From assembly GCA_964398885.1 (NCBI GenBank), contig CAYNOU010000001.1:35670-99669 (forward strand): a DNA stretch of 64,000 nt, read 5' to 3'. The notes under the pieces were generated by a model. The model did not search any database and was not told the origin of the DNA. It saw only the letters and a program-made list of their open reading frames with translations. Made by a program: the position numbers and the translations under genes. Below, one piece after another: positions 42,964 to 51,274 of the stretch. The DNA is from JAGMCF01 sp964398885. Its GTDB lineage: Bacteria > Cloacimonadota > Cloacimonadia > JGIOTU-2. How positions within the stretch are numbered: position 1 is the stretch's first letter; each line of letters starts with the position of its first letter.

Positions 42964-44394
42964 CTAACTATTATTTTTTCTATACCTGTTAATATCAATA
43001 TCATATTTTTTAAATTTATCGTAGATATTTTGTCTTTTTATCTGGGAGATATTTGCAGCTTTAGTAACATCACCGTTACAGTTTTTTATTAATCCTTCAA
43101 TGTAGGATTTCTCAAACTCCTCTTTAGCTTTAGTAAATGGCAGATGCATAAAATTTTGTGCAGACATATCTTTTGAAGGAATTTTATTTTGATAGATATG
43201 GTCAGGTAGGTCCTCAGGAATAATTTTATTATGAGAAGCCAATGCAGCAGCGTGTTCCATCGCATTTCTCAATTCTCTTATATTTCCTTTCCATTCCATT
43301 GTAGTTAGTATTGACATAACAGAGTCTGATAATTGTAATTCTTTTTTATTATATCTCTCTGCAAACTCGTTGACAAAGGCATTTGCAAGCAGTTTTATAT
43401 CTTCTACTCTTTCTCTAAGAGGCGGGATATGAATATTGATAACATTCAATCTATAATATAAATCTTCTCTAAAGTTTCCATTCTTAACCTCTTCTTCAAT
43501 GTTCTTATTAGTTGCTGTAATAATTCTTACATCAACTTCAATATCTTTATCTCCTCCAACCTGTCTTATCACACCTTTTTCCAGGGTGCGAAGTAATTTT
43601 ATTTGGAATGCCTGTGATGTTTCTGATATTTCATCCAGAAATAGTGTTCCGCCATCTGCTTCTTGAAAATAACCGATTTTATCTCTAATCGCATCAGTAA
43701 ATGCACCTTTTTTATGTCCGAACAGAATGCTCTCCAGGAGATTTTCAGGTAAGCCCCCGCAATTTACCGCAACGAATTTTTCGTCTTTTCTTTTGCTATT
43801 TTTATATATTAAATCTGCGAATAGTTCTTTACCAACACCTGTTTCACCAGTTATCAGGACTGTGGTATCAAGAGGAGCAATTCGTTTTACTTTTTCCATC
43901 ACTTTTTGTATTGTAAAACTATTACCTACAATATTTCTTCTATCAAATCCTTGAGCCAGGATACGGCGCAGTCTTTTAATTTCTTCGGATTGCCATCTTG
44001 CTTTCAAAATTTTTTCAATCGTTAGTTTAAGTAGTTCAAGGTCTTCTACAGGCTTTTCAATAAACTCTTCAGCCCCTAATTTCATTGCCTTAACAGCCAT
44101 ACTAATTGAAGCCTTCCCACTTATTACTATTACAGCAATTTGAGGCCATTGCTCTTTTATCTTTTTCATAAGTTCCAGCCCATCTACTTCTGGCATGACA
44201 AGGTCTGTCATAGCAATATGATAAGTACCTTCTTTTAACTTTTTAAGAGCTAAGGTTGCCGAATCAGCCGTGTCTATTTCATATTCGTCTTCTAATTGAC
44301 GGCGAAAAATATTTAGAGTATCCTGTTCATCATCAATAATAAGTATCTTGGCATTTCTTTTTAAAAAATCTGTTTGTATTACTTGATTTGCCAT
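42964..44394 (-). CDS. Sigma-54-dependent response regulator (NtrC/PilR type)
   Basis: A 476-residue regulator. Residues 15-135 form the receiver domain with phosphorylation Asp64 (AMTDLVMPEVDG). The AAA+ domain has Walker A GETGVGKELFAD, the sigma-54 contact loop GAFTDA (usual form GAFTGA; Asp at this place is a known variant), Walker B GGTLFLDEI, and the arginine-finger region FREDLYYRLNV. The C-terminal Fis-type helix-turn-helix is GDVTKAANISQIKRQNIYDKF (the second helix contacts DNA). With the sensor kinase upstream and the sigma-54 promoter downstream it most likely controls the pilin-like gene as PilR does in Pseudomonas. Confidence 0.92.
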   Translation of the reverse strand: MANQVIQTDFLKRNAKILIIDDEQDTLNIFRRQLEDEYEIDTADSATLALKKLKEGTYHIAMTDLVMPEVDGLELMKKIKEQWPQIAVIVISGKASISMAVKAMKLGAEEFIEKPVEDLELLKLTIEKILKARWQSEEIKRLRRILAQGFDRRNIVGNSFTIQKVMEKVKRIAPLDTTVLITGETGVGKELFADLIYKNSKRKDEKFVAVNCGGLPENLLESILFGHKKGAFTDAIRDKIGYFQEADGGTLFLDEISETSQAFQIKLLRTLEKGVIRQVGGDKDIEVDVRIITATNKNIEEEVKNGNFREDLYYRLNVINIHIPPLRERVEDIKLLANAFVNEFAERYNKKELQLSDSVMSILTTMEWKGNIRELRNAMEHAAALASHNKIIPEDLPDHIYQNKIPSKDMSAQNFMHLPFTKAKEEFEKSYIEGLIKNCNGDVTKAANISQIKRQNIYDKFKKYDIDINRYRKNNS

Positions 44395-44497
44395 TTTTTA
44401 TTCCTCTTTTAAAAAACCGTTAAAACGGTTCAAATTTATGGGTCTGTTGATTAATCCAATCTCCAAATCAACAAATAAAAATCCAAATAACAAATTA

Positions 44498-44560
44498 CAA
44501 ATATTTTACCCCGTGAAATCCCGCAAGGGCGGGACTTCGTATTTCACGGGGCAGGTAAAT
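44498..44560. repeat. 63-base inverted repeat, copy right of the NtrC-type gene
   Basis: Reverse complement of 42824-42886. The two copies bracket the whole NtrC-type gene, about 1.6 kb apart. Confidence 0.85.
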
Positions 44561-44616
44561 CTCAAATCACCAAATCTCCAAATCACCAAATTCATCCGAT
44601 CATCATAATATACAAG

Positions 44617-46047
44617 TTATTCATTATTAATTGGTAGAAATAAAGTAAATGTGCTACCTTTGCCTACTTCAGATTTTACAGTTATGTGACCTCCATATCT
44701 TTCCGCCACACTTTTGCTTATTGCTAATCCTAGACCAAAGCCCCCACCATCCTTTTGTCCTTTTGTAGTATAATATGGTTCAAATATTTTATCTAAATCC
44801 TCATTCTTTATTCCTTCCCCTGTATCTTTTACTTCAATTGCAATCATATCGCTGGTTTGATAAGTTTTGACGAAAACAGATTTTTCTACACTATTTTTCA
44901 AAGATTCAATTGCATTGTTCATAATGCTTGTAAAACTCTGGCTAATCTCACTGTATACTGCTTTTATTTTTGGAAGCTCTTTAAAAAAATTTGTTTCTAA
45001 AATGACATAATGTTTAAAAAATAAGTTATGGTCGCAAAGTTCCAGTTCTTGTTTAACAAGTTCATTTATGTTTATTGGAATCATCATTGAGATATTATCC
45101 TGTTTTACTTTTCTTAGGAGTATTTTTACAGAATGTGAGATATTTTTCCCGGATTCCAGGATTTTATCAATATCTTCGTTATCACCAATATCCTTTTTAA
45201 TTAGTTGTGCATACCCTAATATAGAGTTTAAAGGAGAGTTTATATTATGAACAATGCCCTCAACCCGTCTTCCTATTTCAGCCAATTTATTGCTTTTTAT
45301 TAATTCTAATTCTAACGCTTGTCTTGCTCTTCTCTCTTTTACCTCTTTAGTGATATCTGTAATGCTTCCAACTAATCTTAATTTTGGTTCATCATTAACA
45401 GCTTTAATATTTAATATAACATACTTTATTTTATCGGGTAAATTTTCCCTTTGGGGAAGATTTATTTCTAAATGTGGCAAAGTGATACTATCGTTCTTTG
45501 CATCCTGTATATTTTTTTCATTCAGTTTAATGAATTCGTTTAAATTCTTCCCAATGATTTCCGCAGAATTTTTAAGTTCAAGAATATGTACAAAGCTGGG
45601 ATTACATAAAATAATATTAAAATCAGAGTTCATCCAAAAAACTCCTGAATCAAGATTCTCAGTTATTATTTTGTATTCATTAAGAGAACGATTATATTTA
45701 GACAGGGACATATTCATTGCATTAAATGTTTCCACCATATCACCAAGTTTACCACTATATTTTTCTGGTATCGGTTCAAATTTTGAGGGATTTTTGCTAA
45801 TCTCCTTCATCTTTTCACTTACCTTTCTAATGGGTTGCATTATAGTTCTGCTGAATATTTTGCCTAAAATAATTATCGCAATTAAAGTGGCAGCCAACAA
45901 TATCAACAAGAAAACAAATTGTTCAATCTGGTAGTTTATAATAAACCAAAACCACTCAGAAGCGAGTAAAACGATTGCGAGTATAAAGGTTATAACAAAA
46001 AAGCGGACGAATATTCTCTTTTCTAAGCCAACCTTTTTTCTTTTCAT
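44617..46047 (-). CDS. Membrane histidine kinase with HAMP and PAS domains
   Basis: A 476-residue kinase. Two membrane helices (about 12-38 and 42-65) with almost no periplasmic loop between them are followed by a HAMP domain (about 62-118), a PAS domain (about 122-235), the HisKA domain with His267 (RRVEGIVHNINSPLNS) and the HATPase domain with DTGEGIKNEDLDKIFEPYYTT and GGGFGLGLAIS. The lack of a sensing loop resembles membrane-sensing kinases such as PilS. It lies 222 bases upstream of the NtrC-type gene and is its likely partner. It may also phosphorylate the H-box protein at 32110-33021. Confidence 0.9.
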   Translation of the reverse strand: MKRKKVGLEKRIFVRFFVITFILAIVLLASEWFWFIINYQIEQFVFLLILLAATLIAIIILGKIFSRTIMQPIRKVSEKMKEISKNPSKFEPIPEKYSGKLGDMVETFNAMNMSLSKYNRSLNEYKIITENLDSGVFWMNSDFNIILCNPSFVHILELKNSAEIIGKNLNEFIKLNEKNIQDAKNDSITLPHLEINLPQRENLPDKIKYVILNIKAVNDEPKLRLVGSITDITKEVKERRARQALELELIKSNKLAEIGRRVEGIVHNINSPLNSILGYAQLIKKDIGDNEDIDKILESGKNISHSVKILLRKVKQDNISMMIPININELVKQELELCDHNLFFKHYVILETNFFKELPKIKAVYSEISQSFTSIMNNAIESLKNSVEKSVFVKTYQTSDMIAIEVKDTGEGIKNEDLDKIFEPYYTTKGQKDGGGFGLGLAISKSVAERYGGHITVKSEVGKGSTFTLFLPINNE

Positions 46048-46117
46048 TACTACTCCTGTGTTTTTTTGTAATTTCAGTTTGTAATCACAAGTTAATTTTC
46101 AAAATTGCAAGTAGATC

Positions 46118-46462
46118 TTAACATGTTAGGTGCAATGCTGCGATTATTTTATTATTAGATTGAGATAAACTATTAAATTTTTTAGCAGCTTCTGAAGTAT
46201 TCTCTATTATTAACTTTATTTTATGATTTTTACAATAATCAAGAACTTCTTTTTTTACTTTCATCAAGCCAAATTTTCCTGTCCCAATTATCAAAATGTC
46301 TGGTTTATTATCAATAATTTCTTGTATGTCCCTCAAAGTAAGCAAATGGGACTGGCTGCGCCACCAATTGCTTTTTATTGAATCTGGCATAATAATTACA
46401 TCATGGGTGTAAACTTTACCATTAATATTAATCTTACCAAAACTATAATTATTCACTGTCAT
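46118..46462 (-). CDS. Mth938-like domain protein (DUF498 family)
   Basis: Start set at ATG 46462, giving 114 residues, the usual size of the family; an upstream TTG at 46501 is possible but would extend the protein with unlike sequence. Family features are SFGKININGKVYTHDVIIMP, NWWRSQSHLLTLRDI, PDILIIGTGKFGLMKV, and IKLIIENTSEAAKKFNSL. The fold is the beta/alpha domain of the mitochondrial assembly factor NDUFAF3. The bacterial role is unknown. It is divergent from the adenosine-specific kinase gene. Confidence 0.8.
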   Translation of the reverse strand: MTVNNYSFGKININGKVYTHDVIIMPDSIKSNWWRSQSHLLTLRDIQEIIDNKPDILIIGTGKFGLMKVKKEVLDYCKNHKIKLIIENTSEAAKKFNSLSQSNNKIIAALHLTC

Positions 46463-46610
46463 GATTTTATGACAATTTTTAGAAGTGATAATGATTGTCA
46501 AGAAAATTTATACAAAAATTGACAGATTATACAAATAAGAATTTCTTAGTATAAAAGAAATTTTTAAATTATTTTTTTGAAATCGTAAATCTAACAATGA
46601 GGAAGAACAG

Positions 46611-47093
46611 ATGGACATAAAATCTATTAGATTAGAATTTCCTGAAGAGTGTAATATAATTCTTGGTCAGACACATTTTATTAAATCTGTTGAAGACATT
46701 TATGAGTTACTCGTAACGAGTGTTCCAGGGATAAAATTTGGATTAGCATTTTGCGAGTCCTCTGGTCCTTGCCTGATTAGAAAAGATGGTACTGATGATG
46801 AATTAGTTAAAATTGCAGTGAAAAATATGGAAAATCTTGCAGCTGGTCACTCATTTATAATTATTTTAAAGGATGCTTTTCCCATCAACGTGCTTAATAG
46901 TCTTAAAAACTGTTCTGAAGTTGTGAATATTTTTTGTGCAACCGCAAATCCAGTTGAGGTCATTGTTGCAAAAACCGAACAAGGATGTGGAATTCTTGGT
47001 GTAGTGGATGGCTTTTCGCCCAAAGGTGTAGAGAGTGATGAGGATGTTAAAAAGAGAAAAGAATTTTTACGAATGATTGGATATAAAAGATAA
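46611..47093 (+). CDS. Adenosine-specific kinase family protein
   Basis: A 160-residue protein of the small family known from archaea and some bacteria (Pfam adenosine_kin). Recognisable stretches are ECNIILGQTHFIKSVEDIYE, GIKFGLAFCESSGPCLIRKD, AGHSFIIILKDAFPINVLN, and CATANPVEVIVAKTEQGCGI ending GVVDGFSPKGVES. Structures of relatives suggest a nucleoside-binding protein; adenosine kinase activity is the annotated role. It begins the plus-strand transcript with thpR, recA and recX, with an AGGAAG site. Confidence 0.9.
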   Translation: MDIKSIRLEFPEECNIILGQTHFIKSVEDIYELLVTSVPGIKFGLAFCESSGPCLIRKDGTDDELVKIAVKNMENLAAGHSFIIILKDAFPINVLNSLKNCSEVVNIFCATANPVEVIVAKTEQGCGILGVVDGFSPKGVESDEDVKKRKEFLRMIGYKR

Positions 47094-47647
47094 TGCGACT
47101 TTTTTTAGCGCTTGATTTTCCGGGAAGTATAAAACAAAAACTTGGCCAGAATATTAATATCTTGAAAGCTGATATTCCGAAAGGTGTAAAATGGGTTGAA
47201 ACAGAAAATCTTCATGTCACTTTTCGTTTTTTAGGTGATACTGAGCCTAAAATTTTGGATGGTCTAAACACTGAAATTGAAGCCGTTGCAAAAAACTATC
47301 ATCATTTTTCAATCTCATTTGGTAATATAGAAGTAGTTCCAAACTTTTATCGCCCAAGAATTATCTGGTATAATATGATTGATGAAACTGGTATTTCACA
47401 AAAAGTATTTCATGATGTTGAAATGAGATTAGTTAATTTTGGTTTCAAAAAAGAGATGCGTCATTTTAAATTACACACAACTCTTGGTAGAGTAAAATAT
47501 ATGAGGAGGTTAGATTGGAAAGCAATTCTTAAAAAAGCAAAGCCTTTGTATGATACTATTGATTGCAGGAAATTAACCCTTTTTAAAAGTCAATTAACAA
47601 GTTCGGGACCGATTTATTCAATTGTAAAAAAATATGATTTCAAATAA
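47093..47647 (+). CDS. thpR: RNA 2',3'-cyclic phosphodiesterase (2'-5' RNA ligase family)
   Basis: A 184-residue protein of the 2H phosphoesterase superfamily. The two catalytic motifs are HVTF (in ENLHVTFRFLGDT) and HTTL (in FKLHTTLGRVK). The opening MRLFLALDFPGSIKQKL is typical. It hydrolyses 2',3'-cyclic ends on RNA; in vitro relatives also join 2'-5' links. Its ATG overlaps the previous stop by one base (TAATG), so it is translated together with the upstream gene. Confidence 0.93.
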   Translation: MRLFLALDFPGSIKQKLGQNINILKADIPKGVKWVETENLHVTFRFLGDTEPKILDGLNTEIEAVAKNYHHFSISFGNIEVVPNFYRPRIIWYNMIDETGISQKVFHDVEMRLVNFGFKKEMRHFKLHTTLGRVKYMRRLDWKAILKKAKPLYDTIDCRKLTLFKSQLTSSGPIYSIVKKYDFK

Positions 47648-47686
47648 CTGAATGTAAAATAAGGAAATAAATATTGGAGGTAAGTA

Positions 47687-48748
47687 ATGAGAGATAAAAA
47701 ATTCGATGAATCCTTAAATACTGCTATGGGTCAAATCAGAAAGAGATATGGTGAGGGCTCTATTATGCGTCTGGGAGATAATGCACTTGTAGAAATTGAT
47801 TCTATACCTACAGGTGCAATCAATTTAGATGCAGCTTTGGGAATTGGCGGAATTCCGCGTGGAAGAATTACTGAAATTTATGGAGAAGAGGCTTCTGGTA
47901 AGACTACCCTTGCATTACATATTGCTGCTGAAGCACAGAAGAGAGATGGTATTATTGCATTTATTGATGCGGAACATGCTTTAGACCCAATATACGCCCG
48001 GAAGTTAGGCATCAGCACAGATGAGATGCTAATTTCTCAGCCTGATACAGGCGAGCAAGCTCTGGAAATCGCTGAGGCCCTTGTTCGAAGTAATGCCGTA
48101 GATCTGATTATTATTGATTCTGTAGCAGCACTAGTCCCTCAAGCAGAGATTGAAGGGAATATGGGAGATTCTCATGTGGGATTACAAGCTCGCTTAATGT
48201 CACAAGCATTAAGAAAACTTACTGGTGTAATTAACAAGTCTAACAGCTCGCTTATATTCATTAATCAAACCAGAATGAAGATTGGTGTTGCACCTTATAT
48301 GAACCCCCGAACCACTACTGGTGGTGTTGCACTAAAATTCTATTCAACAATCCGTATTGAGGTTAAAAGAGGTCCGAGTATAAAATCAGGTGTTGATAGA
48401 GATAATATAATTGGGAATGTAATGTGGGCAAAGATTGTGAAAAATAAGTTAGCCCCCCCATTTAAATCCGCACAGTTTGACCTTATCTATGGTGAGGGAA
48501 TCTCACATCAAGGGATTCTAATTGATGAAGGTATCAAACACAAAATAGTTCAAAAACGAGGTTCCTGGCTTTCTTATGGACAATTGCAATTAGGACAGGG
48601 CAAAGAGCAAGCAATAAAATTTCTATATGAGAATCAAAAGATAAAAAATGAAATAGAAAAAAAAGTAAGAGAGGCACTGGAACTACCTGAGCTCAAAACT
48701 GATGAAGATAACAAAGATAAAAAAGCAAAAGAATCACAGAAAGTATAA
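47687..48748 (+). CDS. recA: Recombinase RecA
   Basis: A 353-residue RecA that forms filaments on single-stranded DNA, carries out strand exchange and triggers LexA cleavage. Walker A is GEEASGKTT (66-74; most relatives have GPE at the start), followed by AFIDAEHALDP, LLIIDSV-type Walker B (DLIIIDSVAALVPQAEI), the L1 loop MGDSHVGLQARLMSQALRKL and L2 region INQTRMKIGVAPYMNPRTTTGG. The C-terminal tail is acidic and lysine-rich. A strong GGAGG precedes the ATG. It overlaps recX by 47 bases. Confidence 0.98.
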   Translation: MRDKKFDESLNTAMGQIRKRYGEGSIMRLGDNALVEIDSIPTGAINLDAALGIGGIPRGRITEIYGEEASGKTTLALHIAAEAQKRDGIIAFIDAEHALDPIYARKLGISTDEMLISQPDTGEQALEIAEALVRSNAVDLIIIDSVAALVPQAEIEGNMGDSHVGLQARLMSQALRKLTGVINKSNSSLIFINQTRMKIGVAPYMNPRTTTGGVALKFYSTIRIEVKRGPSIKSGVDRDNIIGNVMWAKIVKNKLAPPFKSAQFDLIYGEGISHQGILIDEGIKHKIVQKRGSWLSYGQLQLGQGKEQAIKFLYENQKIKNEIEKKVREALELPELKTDEDNKDKKAKESQKV

Positions 48749-49319
48749 TATCTTTGTTGATGGAAAATACATTTTTCCCATCTCTTCAAAAGCACTCACC
48801 AAATTTGACCTTTCAGAAGAACAAGAGTTTGACTCAAAAGGTTTTTCGGAATTAAGAAAGAATATCACCTTATTTGAATGTGAATCCGCTCTTATTAACT
48901 TCCTGCAATATAGAATGCGAGCTGAAAAGGAGATTGTTCATAAACTAAAAACTAAAGGCTATAAGTCTGAAATTATTTCTGAATTGATAACAAGGTATAA
49001 AAATTTTGGTTATATAGATGATATTACTTTTGCAGAAAGTTACCTGCTGGACCTTATTTCACATCACCCACAAGGTAAATATTCAATCATAAATAAGTTA
49101 AGAACAAAAGGTGTAAATCAAGAGCTCATTAATGAAGTAATTGAAAAACATTTAACTAATGAAACAGAAAAGGAGCTGGCTGAACGAAGCCTGAATAGTC
49201 AAAGATATAGATTTGAGAAGTTATCTCCTTCAGAAAGAAAAAATAAAGCTCTTGCGTTTTTACAAAGGAAAGGATTTTCTTCTAAAATTGCTTTTGAGGC
49301 AATTAAAGACTTTGTTTGA
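48702..49319 (+). CDS. recX: Regulatory protein RecX
   Basis: A 205-residue RecX, a helical modulator that binds and limits RecA filaments. It has the usual opening KITKIKKQKNHRKYNIFVDG, and three-helix repeats such as RMRAEKEIVHKLKTKGYKSE, YKNFGYIDDITFAESYLLDL and KYSIINKLRTKGVNQELI ending RFEKLSPSERKNKALAFLQR. The overlap with the recA 3' end and the weak ribosome site suggest it is made at low level through coupling with recA. Confidence 0.92.
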   Translation: MKITKIKKQKNHRKYNIFVDGKYIFPISSKALTKFDLSEEQEFDSKGFSELRKNITLFECESALINFLQYRMRAEKEIVHKLKTKGYKSEIISELITRYKNFGYIDDITFAESYLLDLISHHPQGKYSIINKLRTKGVNQELINEVIEKHLTNETEKELAERSLNSQRYRFEKLSPSERKNKALAFLQRKGFSSKIAFEAIKDFV

Positions 49320-49413
49320 TATTTGATATTTGTTGTTTGTTATTTGTTATTTGATATTTGTTATTTGATATTTGTTATTTGTTATTTGTTATTTGTTATT
49401 TGTTATTTGTTAT
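49315..49413. repeat. Heptamer tandem repeat (ATTTGTT/ATTTGAT), about 14 copies
   Basis: About 14 successive seven-base units, mostly TTATTTG with some GATATTT variants, fill the space between the convergent recX and LolC/E-type genes. Looser versions occur at 42756-42910 and 44461-44500. Confidence 0.85.
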
Positions 49414-49428
49414 GGGTTATAGATGAAT

Positions 49429-50646
49429 CTACTCTTCACTTTCTCTGATAACTTTTATAGCATCAATCTTTAATGTGCGATATGCTGGAATTATTGTGGT
49501 AAGAAGACTGATTACAATAGAAACTACTGCAACAATAATTAAATCCAAAACCTCTATTTTCACAGGAACAGACTGGAATGGCATACCTGTTATCGGGATT
49601 TTTACAAAATGCCATTTTATCTGAGCAAACAATAATCCAAGTGAGACTATAAATCCTGATAAAATTCCTATTATGCCAATTAAAAAGCCATTTAATACAA
49701 AAATTTTCACTACATCATTTGCAGTTGCTCCAAATGATTTCAAGATACCAATGTCAGCCTTTTTTTGGGATACCATTTTTAAGTAATTTCCTATCATATT
49801 AAAAGCTGCAATAAGAAATATAAGAATTAGCACAAGAAACATAACCTTCTTTTCAAACTTTATTGCAGTAAATAGATGTTTTTCAAATTGAGTCCAATCC
49901 TGAACTTCAAAATCTTTTCCTAATTTATTACTGATATTTTTAGCAATTTTCAGAGATTTTTTTGGCGACTTTGTCATTACTTCAAAGAAAGAGATTGTGT
50001 TTTCCATATCCATAAATTTCTGCAGAGTTTTCAAATCTGTAAAAGAGTATTTCATATCATATTCAGGAATGCCAGTGTAAAAAAGACCAATCACTTTTAA
50101 ATTTTTACTTTTAGGCATAAGCCCAAAAGGTGTAGGTTGGTCTGCAATAGGAGAGGTAAGTGTAACATTATCTCCCAGATTCACACGCAGTTGTGCTGCC
50201 ATATCTGAGCCTAAAAGAATTCCTTTTTTGAGTTCTTCAGAGTTTGGATTGCCAATATAGATATTTCGCGAAAGAAGTGTTGCTTTCAAATGTTCATTTA
50301 ATTGAATTCCCTGACAGATGGTACCGCAAACATTTTGCCCATTCAAAAGCATAAGCTCGGCCTGGCAAACTGGACTTATTCCTTTAACTTTTTCAGAAGA
50401 AATTATTGGAATTATGTTTTCCCAATTCTCTATAGGATTATAATTTTTACTGAAAATTTTCATTTCCGAATGAAGTCCAATAATGCGATGTGTAATATCT
50501 TCTTCAAGTCCATTCATAACTGACATTACAACAATAAGGGCAAATACGCCGAGAAAGATTCCAATAATAGAAATTAAATTACCCAGAGCAAATCCTTTAT
50601 GATGCTCAGATTTTAAATATTTACGGGCAAGTCTAAAATGATACAT
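49429..50646 (-). CDS. LolC/LolE-type lipoprotein-releasing permease
   Basis: A 405-residue FtsX-type ABC permease. Four membrane helices: residues about 20-43 (GNLISIIGIFLGVFALIVVM), then after the periplasmic MacB-like domain (about 45-260) three helices at about 270-290, 315-340 and 370-392. Features such as MYHFRLARKYLKSEHHKGF at the N-terminus and MVSQKKADIGILKSFGATAND before the third helix are typical. With an ATPase (LolD, not in the window) it would release lipoproteins from the inner membrane, which suits the many lipoproteins encoded here. Confidence 0.88.
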   Translation of the reverse strand: MYHFRLARKYLKSEHHKGFALGNLISIIGIFLGVFALIVVMSVMNGLEEDITHRIIGLHSEMKIFSKNYNPIENWENIIPIISSEKVKGISPVCQAELMLLNGQNVCGTICQGIQLNEHLKATLLSRNIYIGNPNSEELKKGILLGSDMAAQLRVNLGDNVTLTSPIADQPTPFGLMPKSKNLKVIGLFYTGIPEYDMKYSFTDLKTLQKFMDMENTISFFEVMTKSPKKSLKIAKNISNKLGKDFEVQDWTQFEKHLFTAIKFEKKVMFLVLILIFLIAAFNMIGNYLKMVSQKKADIGILKSFGATANDVVKIFVLNGFLIGIIGILSGFIVSLGLLFAQIKWHFVKIPITGMPFQSVPVKIEVLDLIIVAVVSIVISLLTTIIPAYRTLKIDAIKVIRESEE

Positions 50647-50675
50647 ATCAGACCCTAATTGGGTTTGTTATCCTT

Positions 50676-50999
50676 TTAATCTGATTCTTTATATATTGGT
50701 GTTACTACATAGATATATTTAAGTGGTTTTTCACCAGCAATAACATTGTGAGTTGTATATGGAGGTATATATACAGCATGATTTTCTTTAATATTAATTT
50801 TATCGTTCTCAAATTGAAGAGTCCCTTCACCTTGAAGAAAAATTAACAGTTCCTCATAATGTTTTGTGGAATGTATACCGCATTCCTTACCTGGTTCTAA
50901 ATACACATATCCAGAACTTAATACTTTTGTAAATTCTTTTAATATTGAATGACTTCTTTCGGGATTTAACTTTACTATTTGAGAATATTTTTTAATCAT
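50676..50999 (-). CDS. Small cupin-domain protein
   Basis: Start set at ATG 50999 (AAGAAAG upstream), giving 107 residues. The cupin core reads LEPGKECGIHSTKHYEELLI with the metal ligands His and Glu, FLQGEGTLQFEND, and the second motif IPPYTTHNVIAGE. It is a single beta-barrel of unknown substrate. It follows a possible 31-residue zinc-ribbon frame and precedes the LolC/E-type gene by 29 bases. Confidence 0.8.
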   Translation of the reverse strand: MIKKYSQIVKLNPERSHSILKEFTKVLSSGYVYLEPGKECGIHSTKHYEELLIFLQGEGTLQFENDKINIKENHAVYIPPYTTHNVIAGEKPLKYIYVVTPIYKESD

Positions 51000-51027
51000 A
51001 ATTTTACTTTCTTTTATTTTTTTTCTT

Positions 51028-51123
51028 TTAGTATTGATTTGATGTTCCACAGAATGGACAAAATTCTATTTTAGGTTCTGTAGCTTTCACGGTATTACAT
51101 ATTATGATTACTTTATAATACAT
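51028..51123 (-). CDS. Possible 31-residue zinc-ribbon-like peptide
   Basis: The frame gives MYYKVIIICNTVKATEPKIE then FCPFCGTSNQY. The Cys9 and CPFC pattern is that of a half zinc ribbon. There is no good ribosome site, and only three Cys are present, so it may be a remnant of a larger gene. Confidence 0.25.
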   Translation of the reverse strand: MYYKVIIICNTVKATEPKIEFCPFCGTSNQY

Positions 51124-51274
51124 ACACAATATTGATATTTATATTTCTTAAAGCGAAAATTAATTTATTATTTCCAATATTCAAGTATTTATTGATAAAT
51201 ATAAGTGATATTAATCCAGTATAAACTATTTTTTGAGATTTTTTACTTACTATTAGCATACCATAGTTTAAATT

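Noticed and set aside
45254..45934. A 226-codon open frame on the plus strand
   Set aside because: It lies antisense within the histidine kinase gene, whose domains are unmistakable. Its translation is Ser/Phe/Ile-rich as expected of a shadow frame and it has no ribosome site.
46463..46501. TTG start at 46501 for the Mth938-like gene
   Set aside because: The extra 13 residues do not fit the family and the size from ATG 46462 is normal.
46519..46555. TTGACA (46519-46524) and TATAAA (46550-46555) as promoter of the recA transcript
   Set aside because: The spacing is 25 bases, too long for a sigma-70 promoter; no better pair was found.
49315..49413. Possible CRISPR array
   Set aside because: The units are seven bases long and tandem without spacers; no cas gene is present.
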